From contig JAACJK010000115.1 in the NCBI GenBank assembly GCA_013368325.1, positions 496,001-560,000 of the forward strand: a stretch of DNA of 64,000 nucleotides, read 5' to 3'. This stretch comes from Ephemerocybe angulata (Eukaryota; Basidiomycota; Agaricomycetes; Agaricales; Psathyrellaceae). This document shows positions 52,496 through 64,000 of the stretch, in pieces. Under the pieces are notes generated by a model. That model had not been told where the DNA came from. It was given only the letters and a program-made list of their open reading frames with translations, and searched no databases. Within the stretch, counting starts at the first letter, position 1. Every line of letters starts with the position of its first letter. Position numbers and translations under genes: made by a program.

Positions 52496-53736
52496 ATGAG
52501 TCTATCACCGGAGGAGCTAGCGGATTTGATACGGGAAGCCAATGTCTGGCTGATGCAGGATGTGGGTCCTCCATTAACGATGAAAAAGAGTATGCTAATA
52601 CATAGACGACGAACGCAAGTATATTTCACGTAAGCCATAAAATTAAGGTGGATAATTATTCTACTCACTTCTGCCTTCCCAGTTGCCTTTTTCACTTTTT
52701 ATGTAAGTAATCATTCGGCATACCCTTGAGTGTTGTGCTTCGGCGCAGTCTCAATTTCTTTCGATGTTCTCTAGCTCTACCACTACCTCACAACACTTGG
52801 GGAGGAAGTGAGTGGAGAGCCTCCTTCTTGACCTTTCATCACTGAACAGCAAACGACTTGTGCGCTTTTCTTAGGTCTCCACAATTTGGCCCCAGATATG
52901 GCGAACAGGGAAACTCCTTTTCATCCTGCTTCGATACTTCCCGATTTGCTACATTATACTGGCAATGCTCAGTGCGTTGACTGTCATGACCTTTCATCAG
53001 CTGTGTAGTCACATACGGCTTTCAGTGGAACTTAGGATTCATATGGACATGACGTCCAAGGTATCGTACTTCACTTGTGGGCTACGCTTTCTCAGTGCTC
53101 ACGCCACCCTACTCCTCAGGTCTGTCAGGGAGTGGATATAGCTAACACATTAGGTAAGACTGGTACCTGAAGCCTCCCTCACTGCAAATATGACCCTGAT
53201 CAACACCGCCGCCACCTCAGTGATAGAACGAGTTATCCTTTATGGGGCAGAAGGTTAGTGCATCAATGGATAGTGCTGTAGACACATAAGGCTCACGGTC
53301 TGGTCCCAGTTGTCATCCTCCTGTGCCTCCATGCTTTGCTAGGGGCGCGCAGGAGATATCTTGCTCTGTTGATTTTGACCTACACGGTGCATTCATATAA
53401 GTTCAAGAAGAAGGGTTTAAGGCTAATTGGAGGTATAAGGGTTTAACTATTGCAGGGCTTATTCCTGCAAGTCGGTGGGACTCTGAAGTGACAGGTAAGT
53501 TCCCGTTAACAGGGTGTTGTTTAATCATACTCACTCGGTTCAAAAACTAGCAATACCACGGTCCAAAATGGATCAAGATCTCGGGTACGGATGTACCTGG
53601 ACCGGAGACCCATCACCCGGAGCTATGAAGATGAATGAAATAGCGGGATACATCGCTTTGGCAAAGGCTACATGTAGGCACCATTTCTTGTCCGCATCCT
53701 TGCCAATCATATTGAACATGGCCTCTTTGTCAAAAA
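52496..53736 (+). pseudogene. DUF6533 membrane protein gene, 5' part (copy B), interrupted
   Basis: ATG 52496 (MSLSPEELADLIREANVWLM) is followed by short exons that give FYLYHYLTTLGEE, then VSTIWPQIWRTGKLLFILLR and YFPICYIILAML. That is the signature of Agaricomycete DUF6533 proteins (Tyr-Asp-type turn, Glu-Val, Ile-Trp, Gly-Lys-Leu-Phe, Arg-Tyr). Later exons give LDQDLGYGCTWTGDP. At 53737/53738 the 7.6-kb element interrupts an intron, and the gene continues at 61374. The phase at the first intron and a stop near 53130 suggest that it was already degenerating. Predicted multi-pass membrane protein of unknown function. Confidence 0.65.
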
Positions 53737-53737
53737 A

Positions 53738-56700
53738 CTTGTGGGAAGTGGACGGTCGCTGCGCGCCGCAAAATCCGAGGCCATTCCTGGTCATAAATTG
53801 AATTTTAGTTGATTAGTTTGAAGAATTAAATGTATGCCCCTTTTTCTTATTCAATAGTTGCTCAAAAGCTTGCACACCATACTGTTGCAAAATTTTAATT
53901 AGTTTCTAAGAAAAATGCACTGCAAGCTGTCCTACTAGCGCCCAGCAAGCGCCCGGGGGCCGCATGGTTATGTGTCACACAAGAATGCAAGATACTGTTC
54001 CACCAACAAGTCCAGCCAAAAAGCACATACACACCTGCTAAACAGAAAGCTTAAATTTAATCATGCAATTCATCCATGTATGGGTCTCGCTCCCGCGTTC
54101 CTGGGTACTTCTGCCTTCAAACTCGCTGCTCGGGATCCTTTCCGACATAGGGCATCAACCTCTCCATCCTCTCCATCCCGCAAGACTAGGATGGTGTACT
54201 CGCGTCGTCCCATCGCAGACGCGCCTCTCGGTGCGCGTCCCTCCCAATCAACATTGATGTGATACCATTAACAGACCAGCTATGGATAGAACTACATCCT
54301 AGTCAATACGACCACCAAGGCTATGCTATATCCACCTATCTAATCTCCAGCAACATTCCTCGGTACCCGAACGACGTCGAGCACCCCTAGCCATGCAAAT
54401 CTGCTATGCAGTCAATCTGGATGGTCTCAGGGTCTTGGACTGCGATGTACAGCCTTGGTGGTTGCTTCCAACCTGACGTGTTAATGAGTGTTAGGACGTG
54501 AGCGGTGGTGGAGATGCAGGGCGCGGAGTTGGGAACGACGGCGCGAGTTGAACAATCACCATTCATGATCACTGTCACTCACCTTGGCCTTGAACATGAG
54601 GAACAGGTTCACCCAACCTTTACCACTGTGGTCGGAAAACGGGTCTGGACTGCAGGCGTAAGGCAAGCGGAGGACGTGAGTGTAGCTCTGATTGATGTTC
54701 TGTGGGGCTTTCATGGCTACTGATGTGTGTGTTGGCTAGGAGGTAAGTATGCAGCTGGACGGCGAGTGAACCCGTCGATGGGTCGTGGCATTGAACGAGT
54801 ATCACATCGACAGCAAGTGGTATGGTGGTGGTGGTACAACAGATGTAGGGCATAGGTCAAGGAAACACAAGCATAGACATTCGGATCCAGCGCCAAATAG
54901 GGTCGAGGTGAACCCGATGGGAATCAAGACGAGAAAGAAGAGTATATAGCAATAATACAACAAACCTTCAGAGAAGGAAGGTGTCGAGGAATTGAACAAC
55001 GGTCTGTAGGGTGGACATAACAATCGTACCACCTGCTCTACGAGGAGCCAAGAAGCGAGAAAGAGAGAAGATATGTGAGAACAATAAGAGGGAAGGCATC
55101 GAGGGCGAGAAGGTCGAAGGGGACGCCGGCCACCAATACGAGGATCGTAATGAGGAATGTACCAGCCTAGAAGGTGAACTGCGGCACCTGCGTGTACGGC
55201 GTATGATCCGTGGCCCATCTGGATCACACCGTCGACCCTCCAATACCCCGTCTTGCTCTCCCACTCGCTCTCCGGCTCCCACTTGTAGCTCGAGCTCCAC
55301 CCGGAGAAGACATACAGCGTGATAATGGTGTAAAGACGAGTCCGACGGTGGTGATCGCGAGTGACGGCGTGCGGGTGTAGCGGGCTGCGCCTCATTGCGG
55401 TGAGTGTGAGGGATGGTGGCCGGGCAAGAGTGCTCAGCGGCTAAGCTATAATCGGTGGTGCGATATGAGATGCCGTTTCGCCTGTGTTTGGCGCCGTCAC
55501 CACCACCGTCGTCGCCATCGTTGATGCCTGGCCGGGTTTGGACAGGAGATTTGGGAGTCGCTTCGCAGCTGCTGAGCCTCCTTCGTGCTGAGTATCGGGC
55601 ATGTGTGGAAAGCGAGTGGGGATCGGGTAGAGAGGACTGCTGAAAGAGACGTCGTGTATGTTGTCCATAGCTGGTAAATCAAAATGACCGTGAGTCGTGC
55701 ATCGCGCTGCAATTAGCGCAAAGAACTCACCATGTACCCTAGCCAACCGAAGATAAGTCTACCCCAGCCTCTCGATCCACCCTGCCCCCTGCCTCTACGA
55801 CTGGCATCCCTTCGTAGGTCTCGAAATCACCATCTTTACGACAACATGTTGGACACGGCGAGTACGAGGCTGGCTCTGGGATGCAAGGAAAGTCATTCGT
55901 ACTTCCCGTTTGCAGCGCGATATTGACCCACCTTTTCGGATGTTGGAGGGTAAAGGTTGTAGAGATTCGCCGAGACTGGACAGTGGAGACTCGAGAGGAG
56001 AGAGGAGAGAGGACGCGATGCAGAAATGGGCCTCACTGCAGGACGATTTAGAACTCCGTCACTGCATGTGATCGTTTCACGGAGCCCCTGAGATTCATTC
56101 CTCAACCTATGCGTGCTGTCGGCGCCTGGAATACGTGAGGGGGAAAGTGGGATTTGAGTTCGTCGTCGGCATAGCGCATATATCAAGGTCTTCGACAACG
56201 TAAGTGCGCTATATCTCACCGAAAGGACCTCGAACTCACCGTCAAGCCGTAGAATGTGCTGGGGTGTTCAAGGGTGGCCGTCCGACTGCTGCGATGCTGA
56301 GCGCTGAGTTCCGCTGATCTATGCACGTTGCATTCGACAACAGGGCTTGCGAAAGCGAGATGGTGGTGCCTGGAAAGGCCTAGATGCGAAGGGTGAGTAT
56401 ACTTCCCCACACCGTCATTGCATGTTATCGAGTTCGGTGCGAGTGCTCGATGCGCTGCGCCCGTAATGGTGCTAAGGCTGGGGTTCCGAGGTGAGGATCT
56501 CATCGTACTGACTGGAATTCTCTTTCCACTTCTCCCACAGTCCTACAGACTCAAGGAAAGAGGAATGATATGCACGATGGCCCAGCATACATCATCGGAC
56601 ATGATTGTGCAGTGCGATTTTCCGTCGCAATAACCAGAACTCATTCAGATTGCTAAAGAAATCATATCCTGCCCAATGTCCCTTCAAAGGAGAATGAAAG

Positions 56701-59700
56701 ATATGAGGAGATACGCACTATTCACAGCAAGCCACGCAACCCACTCCATACTATCCAGGTACTTGGGAAACATTACTGTCGCTTCAAGTTGCCCTTAACC
56801 AGCGCGGCATCGGCGAACGGGCTGCACAGATAAATGTTGGATAAATGTAAGTTGTGGTTGTGCAAGGGACATTGAAAGTGAACGTAAAAAGACGAGCATC
56901 GGGCCATGAAAGGAATGGTTGGTACACTATACACCAAAACACGGTGCACACCTTCGCGAATCGCGAAGTGGTTCCCGCAGGACACTATTACTACAGGTAT
57001 AGGAAAGCAGAATGATTATATCATGATGAAAAGACATGCAAAAAAGGAGGCATGCAAAGAAAGAATATGTGCAACGAAAGATTCTGGTTAGACCTCCATT
57101 TTATTACCTGCATCATACCGAACAGTTGTGCGTTGGCGAATCAAACCTAGCCTCGCACCCCGGACCGGGTGAAGCACAACACGTACATAGTCGACCGAAG
57201 CAGGAAGCAGCACGAAGAACTCAAAGCCGCTGTCGGCCGTATGTACTAGCAACGGAAAAGGTAGGCCAGCCGGCTGTGGTCTTCCAGCCTGCTGCCTGGA
57301 AGCCTAGCAGCGCAGAGGGTGCGTCGTCGACGGGACACGGTGGGTGAATGGAAACCGACGGCGCCCCACTTCGATTAGCTTTGTGGAAGTGCGGGTGCTC
57401 ACTGAGGATCTCGTTTTGAGGCGAGAGGGAGAGGCTATGGTAGGAGAGCCGAAACAGGTAAGTATTCAATCCAAATGAAGTCAGAATCTTGCTTACCATT
57501 TATCAGGCGACGAGCCCGACGTTGGTTGTGGCCACGATGGGCTGTGGGCTGTGGGCTGCGGGCAGGGCGAAATGCAGCGCTGAGGGGGTAGAGAAACGGC
57601 TCAATGGTGAGAGAGCCCGTGTGGAGTCGTTGTCGAGGATGCGCGCCAAAGACCGCGAATGTGCCTCAGAGCTTTGGCGCGTTGGCGGGTGGAATTGGTG
57701 AATGCCTTGGTTGCGCCGCTGGGCTCGTTGCTGTGAAAGAGGTGATGATTGGTGAGCCTTGCACGCATTCTGAGGCTCAGTGAAGCTCACCGAATCTCAT
57801 TTCTAGCTTTTGCCTACACTCCACGCCGTGCACCCATCGCACAGTTCCAGCCGCTGCTCCTGGCCAAACATCTACACACCAACATCGTCGGTCTCATCGT
57901 CTTGATATTCCGGCTGGCCGTGGTGAGTCTGCTTTCGACTCTGTACCGGGTGCCGATGATGTTGGCGGCCAGCGTCGTGGAGACGAAGCGACGGGGATGT
58001 TCGGAAGGTGAGTATTGAGTTCGCTTCATGATTTCGTTGTGCTGCGCCAAGCCACCCACAGCCGCCGCGTGTACGTCGCTGGCGCCCCTCAAACACCAGC
58101 GTATTTTCGGACTCGGTTTGTCGATGTGGAGTTGTGCGACGGGTGCTGGTGCTGCGTTCTTGAGCTCACCTTGCGCTAGCAGAGACGGTATGTTCTTGCG
58201 ATGATCCCATGGCTGCTCCGTGTGCAGTCTTGTATGCTGTTGTGTGATCTAGGATTATGCTTGTCACTGCTTGAGGGCTGGCTGTCCTGCGGGGGATGAC
58301 CATTGTGATAGTGATGGGTCAGAGAAAAAACAAATATGTTCGGGTTGCGCATAATATACAGGGTAGAGAACGGGAAAGAGGTGAGCACTGTTGGGAGGCA
58401 GCAGCAATGAGGAGGTGCAGTGCGGATTGTTCAAGTTCATCCGGTCAGCGCACGCCGCGCACAACTGCAAAACGACACACTCACCAGCCCACTGAATCCT
58501 CCCATCTCCAGCATCGAGCTCAACAACAAGCTCATCCAAGCCCAACTACGACCACAGCATACTTATCGACAACGAAGACTCGACAGCTTTCCCTCCCGGT
58601 GATGGCACATTGGCCTCTTTCGGGCACTTGCCCACTCTGCGACGGCATGGGCAGCGACTTGATGGCCTGCCGTGGACGGCGAGTGTCCAGTGGGCTTAGA
58701 GAGGGAGAGACGACTCGCTCTGGGCCTAGTCGATTGACGATGAGTGCGTCTGGTGGTACGGCGCGTCGACTACAGGTGTACGGTCAGTATTTCATCCTAC
58801 TATGGTGACTACACTTACCCTTTCTCTAGTCATCCCCGCCCTACTGACAATGCACTCGCCCAAGAAATGGCCTGGGAGGAATCCGAGAGGTCAGTCACCG
58901 CGCGTCCACCGTTGACTATCGCGCCGGCTTACGTCGCTCCCATACCAGCCCAATCGGCCCCACGCGACAACGACGCCATGGGGTAGACACCTGGGTGTTC
59001 TACACGGGTGGTACAGTCACTACAGGGTCAATGCAAGGTCAGTATCGATATCTAGACGCGCTGAGGACCAGCACTGCTCACATCTCGCTGATATGTGCAG
59101 GCCCAACTTATTAAACTTGCCATCCCGTCGCCATCGAGCACCCTCCACACATCCACGGCTCCCACAGTGTCCTGCGCACCGTCTTCCGTGGACCGTGGAC
59201 CCGTCATCGCTCTCGCTGCACGCGATGTCCTGGACGATGGTGAGTACTACAGTCCGTTCTTAATCAAGTAGGTGGTTAAACATGAGTACGGCTCTGGTAT
59301 CGTGATTCAACTGAACTCACCTTGTCGCATCCTCGCATAGCGCATCCCCTTCAGCCAAGCGTTGGTTAGGTGCTCCCCGTTTGGCTGAAGGCGTCGTCCA
59401 GTCATCGCGTCGGCTGTTTTGTTGATCCTGCGGCGTGGTGTCGTCCGCGGTGTGAGCTGACTCGGTGTTCTTCCTCCTCTTCGGGTTATCGCCAGGCCGA
59501 GGAGGGGCGCCGTCGCACGCCCATCCAGTGACTCTTTTGAATTGAATTTGCGCCGGGACACTGGGACATCCGGGTGCTGGAAATCGTGCTGTCGGTATCG
59601 AACTTGGGGATGCGCTGTGCGAGTCGACGGTTCTCGTTTGCAAGGTAGCGATGGTTTCGGAGGTGCCGAAGTTCGCTCGACGTGCACCGACTTTGAGGTG

Positions 59701-61373
59701 CCGAAGCAGGTGAGTCCGCCGTCCAGCTGAAGGTACAATGAGCACCAGAGTAACTCACCAATAACTCACCTCCCTTATCGCACCTCCACGAACACCTTTG
59801 GCTCCTATCCCATCCTTACCTACCACATGTCAGCTTTCCGGGCTCGCTGCTTCAACGCTGCTCCAGCATCCCGCTTCCAAAACAACAACTTGAAAGGCAC
59901 GAAAGCTGCGGCTACATGAATGTAAGTAGCCGTTCCTTTCGAACTCTGCAACGACGATGACAGATGTCGGCTCACCAATACCCCTAGTCCAACCCTAGTG
60001 GACGGCAACCGGTCTGTGCGATGGCGGAACGAAAGAGGTGTAGGGTGTGGCATCCGGTGGGGCTTGAGGTATAGGTAGTATCGCGCGCCGCCTTGCGTCT
60101 GGGACTGTACATACAGGTCAGTACAACGGCGAGGATGATGAGGGAATACGCACGAAAAGCATCAAGCTCTGCGTAAACTGGCTCTGCGTGTGCGTCGCCG
60201 TTAGCATCCGCCCGTCCATATCCCGCTCATCGGCATCCTCCGCATCCAGGAAACTCGTTGTGAGTTGTGACAAGGACACCATAGTCCTTTCATCCACCAC
60301 CGCCTTCGTATCCGCCGTTCGCAGCAACGGTTCGCTTGAAATTCGAGTGCGAATCCGACGTGCTTGTTACCGTGGTTGGGACGGGTGCGGGCGTGGAGGA
60401 GACGTAGATGGGGGAGGGCGCGGGTGCAGGAGAGGGCAGTGATGCGGCGAAGGTGCGCAGCGGCTGAGTTATGGTGGGACAGCGCTGGGCTGGGCCTGAG
60501 ATGGTGGACCCATCGGCGAGGTTGACGTAGTACTATTTGGTCGGAGCGGTTGTGACATTGGAATTCTGATTCCGAGAGCGAGGGTTAGCTCGATGGTGGG
60601 AAAAGGGTGGGTGGTAGTCTTCCGTCCCCGGCGTCGTTGGGCGGGAGAAGAGATGTTGCGTCGGTTGTGGTCGATTTGAGGCCACGGTTTCGACCCTGGC
60701 ATGTTGGTACACAGACGGCCGACGACTCGGCGACGAGCGTGTGGTGCAATCGAAGGGCTTTAAAACGAAGTGTTGGGACAGGGTAGGTATTCGTCGACGG
60801 CTCGGTGTCGACTGGGCTATTCAAGGTGAGTCCACTGCTAGGTGCCGGGAAGGGAATCTGACTCGACCTCTACTTAACTCTATTCGGACGTCGGCTTCCA
60901 CCGTCCTCCTCCTGCGTGTTCATCTTTCGCTCGTCGTCCTAGACGGATCTGGTCGTCTTCGCCAACTTGTCGAGACTTGAGCGTTTTGGTGCGGCTGAGT
61001 GCGATAAAGCACGTCGTGCTTGATGTGGGCAACCGATGGCGGTAAACGGGATCAATCATCATAATGGCGAAAGGCAAAGGCCGTGATGACACGCAGCAAC
61101 ACGGAAACACAGGAATTTTAATTTTTTGGCTGGCCAAAATTGCTGGGCAAGATAGAATTACTGTATATAATGAAATGATATTGCCTTGCAACCAGATAAT
61201 GAGACTTCTGAGTTATTAAGGAAATAAGAATGGCACCGGGAGTTGAACCCCTGAACTCTTGGATCTTGGATCTTGGCAACCACGTGCCATCAAAGTCACG
61301 TTGCTTTATTTCCGGAAATTGCTTGGCGCAATTTCCGCCGCGGAAAGTACCCGATTCCATAAATGGCCTCGGA
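53738..61373 (-). mobile_element. 7.6-kb Helitron2/Helentron-like element, copy 2
   Basis: Same 7,636-bp sequence as 38429-46064 in the same orientation, offset exactly 15,309 throughout. Subterminal inverted repeat 53774-53785, terminal repeat 61362-61373. It sits between AAAAAA and ATTAGCC in the last bases of a DUF6533 intron. The uninterrupted paralog at 32200-32220 (TAAAAATAGCC) shows the presumed empty site. No target duplication. Internal features are as described for copy 1. Confidence 0.85.
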
Positions 61374-61374
61374 A

Positions 61375-62092
61375 TTAGCCATGACTGTCCTGATGCTATC
61401 CGTGTTCCTGGTTCGTTACAAAAACACGACGGGCACACTATTACATGTCCTTCGTCGAGATAGCGGTGTGCACATCTTTTCACTGATAGGTATGATCCAA
61501 TATGCTACATCCTTGCACCGTTGGTTGATGGTAATGTCAGCATACCGACTCGCTTCTGCGTTGACCAGCAGGTTTGCAGAGGTACGAGCTCCAGCCCTGC
61601 AGTGAAGTCATGTAACTTACGCTTTACTACGCAGTTGCTCGGATTCTACAATATTCCGTCTGCGTGAGTGCTGCAATCATCTCCGGCTGTATCAGCAGTT
61701 CATCTTCATATCAATCCGGTAGTATTCTGAGCAGGTAGATATTGTTTTAAACCTTCACATCGGCACGTGTTTTCAGCCTTACAATGTGTATTAGTGCCCA
61801 GGAGACTGTAGTCCCTATCCTGGCATGCCGCCTCCTTCTCAACATGCGAAAGACCGAGGATCCCGGCGTCCAAAAATCCGTCTCGTCACTCCTCTTCGGA
61901 CCACCTGTCCCAGGAGATAACTCAGAGGACAACGATGACGATGAGCCTGTAGGGATACGACTGAGGCCGGTACGGCGCTTTGCGGGTCTCGGACGCCAGG
62001 GGGATGTTAAAGGTGGCACGGCGAGGCGCGACGCGGAGGCTGAAGTAGGCACAATTCTTGCCAGTGAGGGAAATGGGGAGTTGCGAGCCTGA
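61375..62092 (+). pseudogene. DUF6533 membrane protein gene, 3' part (copy B)
   Basis: Resumes the interrupted gene: AMTVLMLSVFLVRYKNTTGT, LLHVLRRDSGVHIFSLI, then VVPILACRLLLNMRKTEDPG and an acidic tail (VPGDNSEDNDDDEPVG) ending at TGA 62090-62092. The organisation matches copy A (32217-32950). If the 7.6-kb element were spliced out with its host intron the gene might still be read, since the 3' splice site (TTAG) lies just right of the insertion. Confidence 0.65.
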
Positions 62093-63469
62093 ACCTCACA
62101 GTCTGCAGGCGATTAGTATTGGAATTTACTTTCTCTCATGTGCTTCATTATCGCCTCATCTCCCTATTTATTGATTGTATAGTTGTTTTCCTTTTTTCTT
62201 TTCTTATTTTATACCAGTATTTCGCTTCCTTGCTGCGCTTCAGTATTTATCGTAGCCTCGATGACGGTACTGGAATTTCATAAATTCTATGGTGCACAAG
62301 GGACGAGTAAATATCACCCTCTTCAGTTGCATGTTCCAGCCACAGAGTCTAATTGCTGCTGAGCTCCACTCTTCCGGTAAAGGAAATTGCGAGAGATATT
62401 CTGGGCATTCCTGGTGACCTCGGTCGTCGAATACGACATGAACGACGCGACTTCCCTGCCGTCGTCACGGCTGGCATTTCCGCGATCTTCCCATTCGCAC
62501 CATCGTTGGTCCGATGTGAAGACTGATATGCGGGAAGCACCATGGGGTTGCCAAGGAACAAAGCGGGTGAATTTGGGACTGAGTTTCGATTGCAAAATCT
62601 CGAGGGCACGCACACGCGCACACACTGTACGCCTCATGGGCGTAAATCCACGCGAATAGAGCTACATATTTACTTTCCCCTGTGTTTCAGCACAGGTGGT
62701 TTATCGGGGGACGTGAGGTAGAATTATCCCTGTACCGAGATCTCCGATTTGCTGAAAAGTGAATCGAATGGATGTCGCCGCTTCGATTACTCACCGCATC
62801 TGTTCACTGCGAAGCCTTGGTAAATTGTGTTCGGTTGAGGAGATGCGGGGGAGGGGGGAGGCTGGCGCAACGACTCGGAGATCTCCTGGGCTATACATCA
62901 TTACATTTGGGCACAGTGTTGCATGCCTAAACTGGGGGCGGGGGCAATTTTACCATACTCTATAGGGTCGGAGTATGCTGACCGTACCAATGATTTCGTC
63001 CCGGTATAACACAAAGTATTGGTCGCTCGGCTCTGTTTGGGCGTCTATGATGGCTATCCGGGATGGAATGCGTCGGAGAATGTATCGACCCTCTGGCTCA
63101 AGAGGTATCTCAATTGTAGAGTGCTGACTCTGCGATAGCGTGCACGTAGATAATTGGGGCTCTACGAGGTTGGTAAGCTGGGACTGCAATGTGTCATGCG
63201 AGTCAGCGAGCATCCGCCCAATTCATACTCACTAGCCGGCTGTCCCTCCTGACCTTCTCCCTCCTTGTCCAGACTGGTGGATAGGCATCAAGCCCTAGAT
63301 AAAAGCAAGCGGTAGGCGTCGGCGTGCGCGGCGAGAGGCGCACGCATCACTTCGGTCACGGTGATACTCGCTTGATACTCGCTTTAGAAGTTGGTAACAC
63401 CGCTTCCATCCTTCTGACCGACCTTCGATAGTCGCGATGTCTGATATTCTTGGATGCTTCAGAAGTAGA
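62093..63469. other. No supported gene
   Basis: Short frames only. 63105-63290 is paralogous to 48620-48870 (TAGAGT..TGACTCTG, CGAGCATC..AATTCATACTCACT). Confidence 0.4.
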
Positions 63470-63850
63470 GTCCACCAGATGGGCAACGAAATAGGACAGG
63501 GCCTACTATCGCCGATGCGCCTTGGGCACTGCGGAAGCCGTTCCCGACCATGCGACCCGCCGATGTCCGATTCGGAATTACCGTGGGCGAACTACCTGAC
63601 TTGGTTATAGGCCTAGGAGGTGGCCACGTTGGTAGAATAAAGAAGGGATCCAAGCACTCCGAGTCCGCACTAGTTCCTAGAAGCCTCGTATCGACGGGGT
63701 GCTTCGGTCAAGAACCCACGGTTAGAAGCGGTAAGCAGAGATGCGATGAAAGTACCTGGCAAACCCTGTGAATCGGCAGAAGCAGATATGCGGGTGCTGG
63801 CGCTGAGAAGCATGAAAATGCCGGTTCTCAGAGCGCCGAATGCTTAATAG
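63470..63850 (-). pseudogene. Relic of the small secreted-type gene (second copy)
   Basis: DNA-level similarity to 33030-33345 (GGACAGGGCCTAC, GGGCGAACTACC, AAACCCTGTGAATCGG..AGAAGCAG, GCGCTGAGAAGCATGA). The signal-peptide-like part is degraded relative to the other copy and no full frame remains. Confidence 0.35.
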
Positions 63851-64000
63851 GCGGGACGTATACTCTCTAGCGCCCACCCGTGTTTGCTCCTTTGTTCATT
63901 TGACCTTGTTCTTGATGCTTCTCCCCGCCTCATGACTGTAGACGCACAATAGTCCCCGTCGCGGGCACTGTAAACTGTGGTATACACGCCTGGGATATAA

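Noticed and set aside
38429..61373. A simple tandem segmental duplication
   Set aside because: Flanks differ completely at both boundaries, and the second copy precisely splits a gene whose unsplit paralog is in the window; transposition explains this better. An assembly artefact cannot be fully excluded.
1..64000. CRISPR arrays, rRNA genes or prokaryotic operons
   Set aside because: No regular spaced repeats or rRNA sequence were seen; introns and transposon types are eukaryotic.

Overview
The window looks like an accessory, transposon-rich stretch of a basidiomycete (Agaricomycete) nuclear genome. Introns are short (about 43-75 nt) with GT..AG ends and CTNAC-like branch points. The gene families (F-box-like proteins, DUF6533 membrane proteins, a TET/JBP-like oxygenase, a Helitron RepHel, a chromodomain Ty3 element) are typical of mushrooms. 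All gene models below were spliced by eye.

Layout. 1-2629: an open gene running off the left edge and an F-box-like gene, both on the minus strand. 2860-4770: small intron-rich plus-strand genes of unknown function. 4776-11560: a complete chromodomain Ty3/gypsy retrotransposon with matching 557-bp LTRs, intact gag and pol, and a 5-bp target duplication. It sits about 20 bp upstream of the next start codon. 11582-23145: a compact four-gene block. It holds a TET/JBP-like 2OG-Fe(II) oxygenase (plus), a Helitron replicase-helicase of about 2,017 aa (minus, convergent) and two unrecognised multi-exon genes (plus, divergent). The intergenic gaps flanking the RepHel are only about 20 bp.

23331-30823: a repeat-containing Pro/Ser-rich protein, a tandemly duplicated two-gene module (F-box-like gene plus an unknown conserved gene, one copy frameshifted), a glutamate decarboxylase relic and a small intron-containing gene. 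31637-38000: a truncated LTR abutting a DUF6533 relic, a tRNA-headed SINE-like element with an 11-bp target duplication and poly(A) tail, a Glu-rich gene, and a 1,262-bp hAT-type non-autonomous element with an 8-bp target duplication.

38429-46064 and 53738-61373 are two copies of a 7,636-bp element with no length difference; I saw only three base differences. The ends show Helitron2/Helentron-like features: a 12-bp inverted repeat that is terminal at one end and 36 bp inside the other, and insertion at T^T. The second copy lies inside an intron of a DUF6533 gene. The rest (46-53 kb and 61-64 kb) is paralogous debris of DUF6533 genes, small secreted-type genes and Glu-rich genes.

Taken together, the region is a recent landing site for several transposon classes. 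Two things deserve most attention: the two-copy Helitron2-like element, which is full of splice signals but has no visible replicase, and the RepHel block that carries a TET/JBP-like protein with an altered metal-binding motif.
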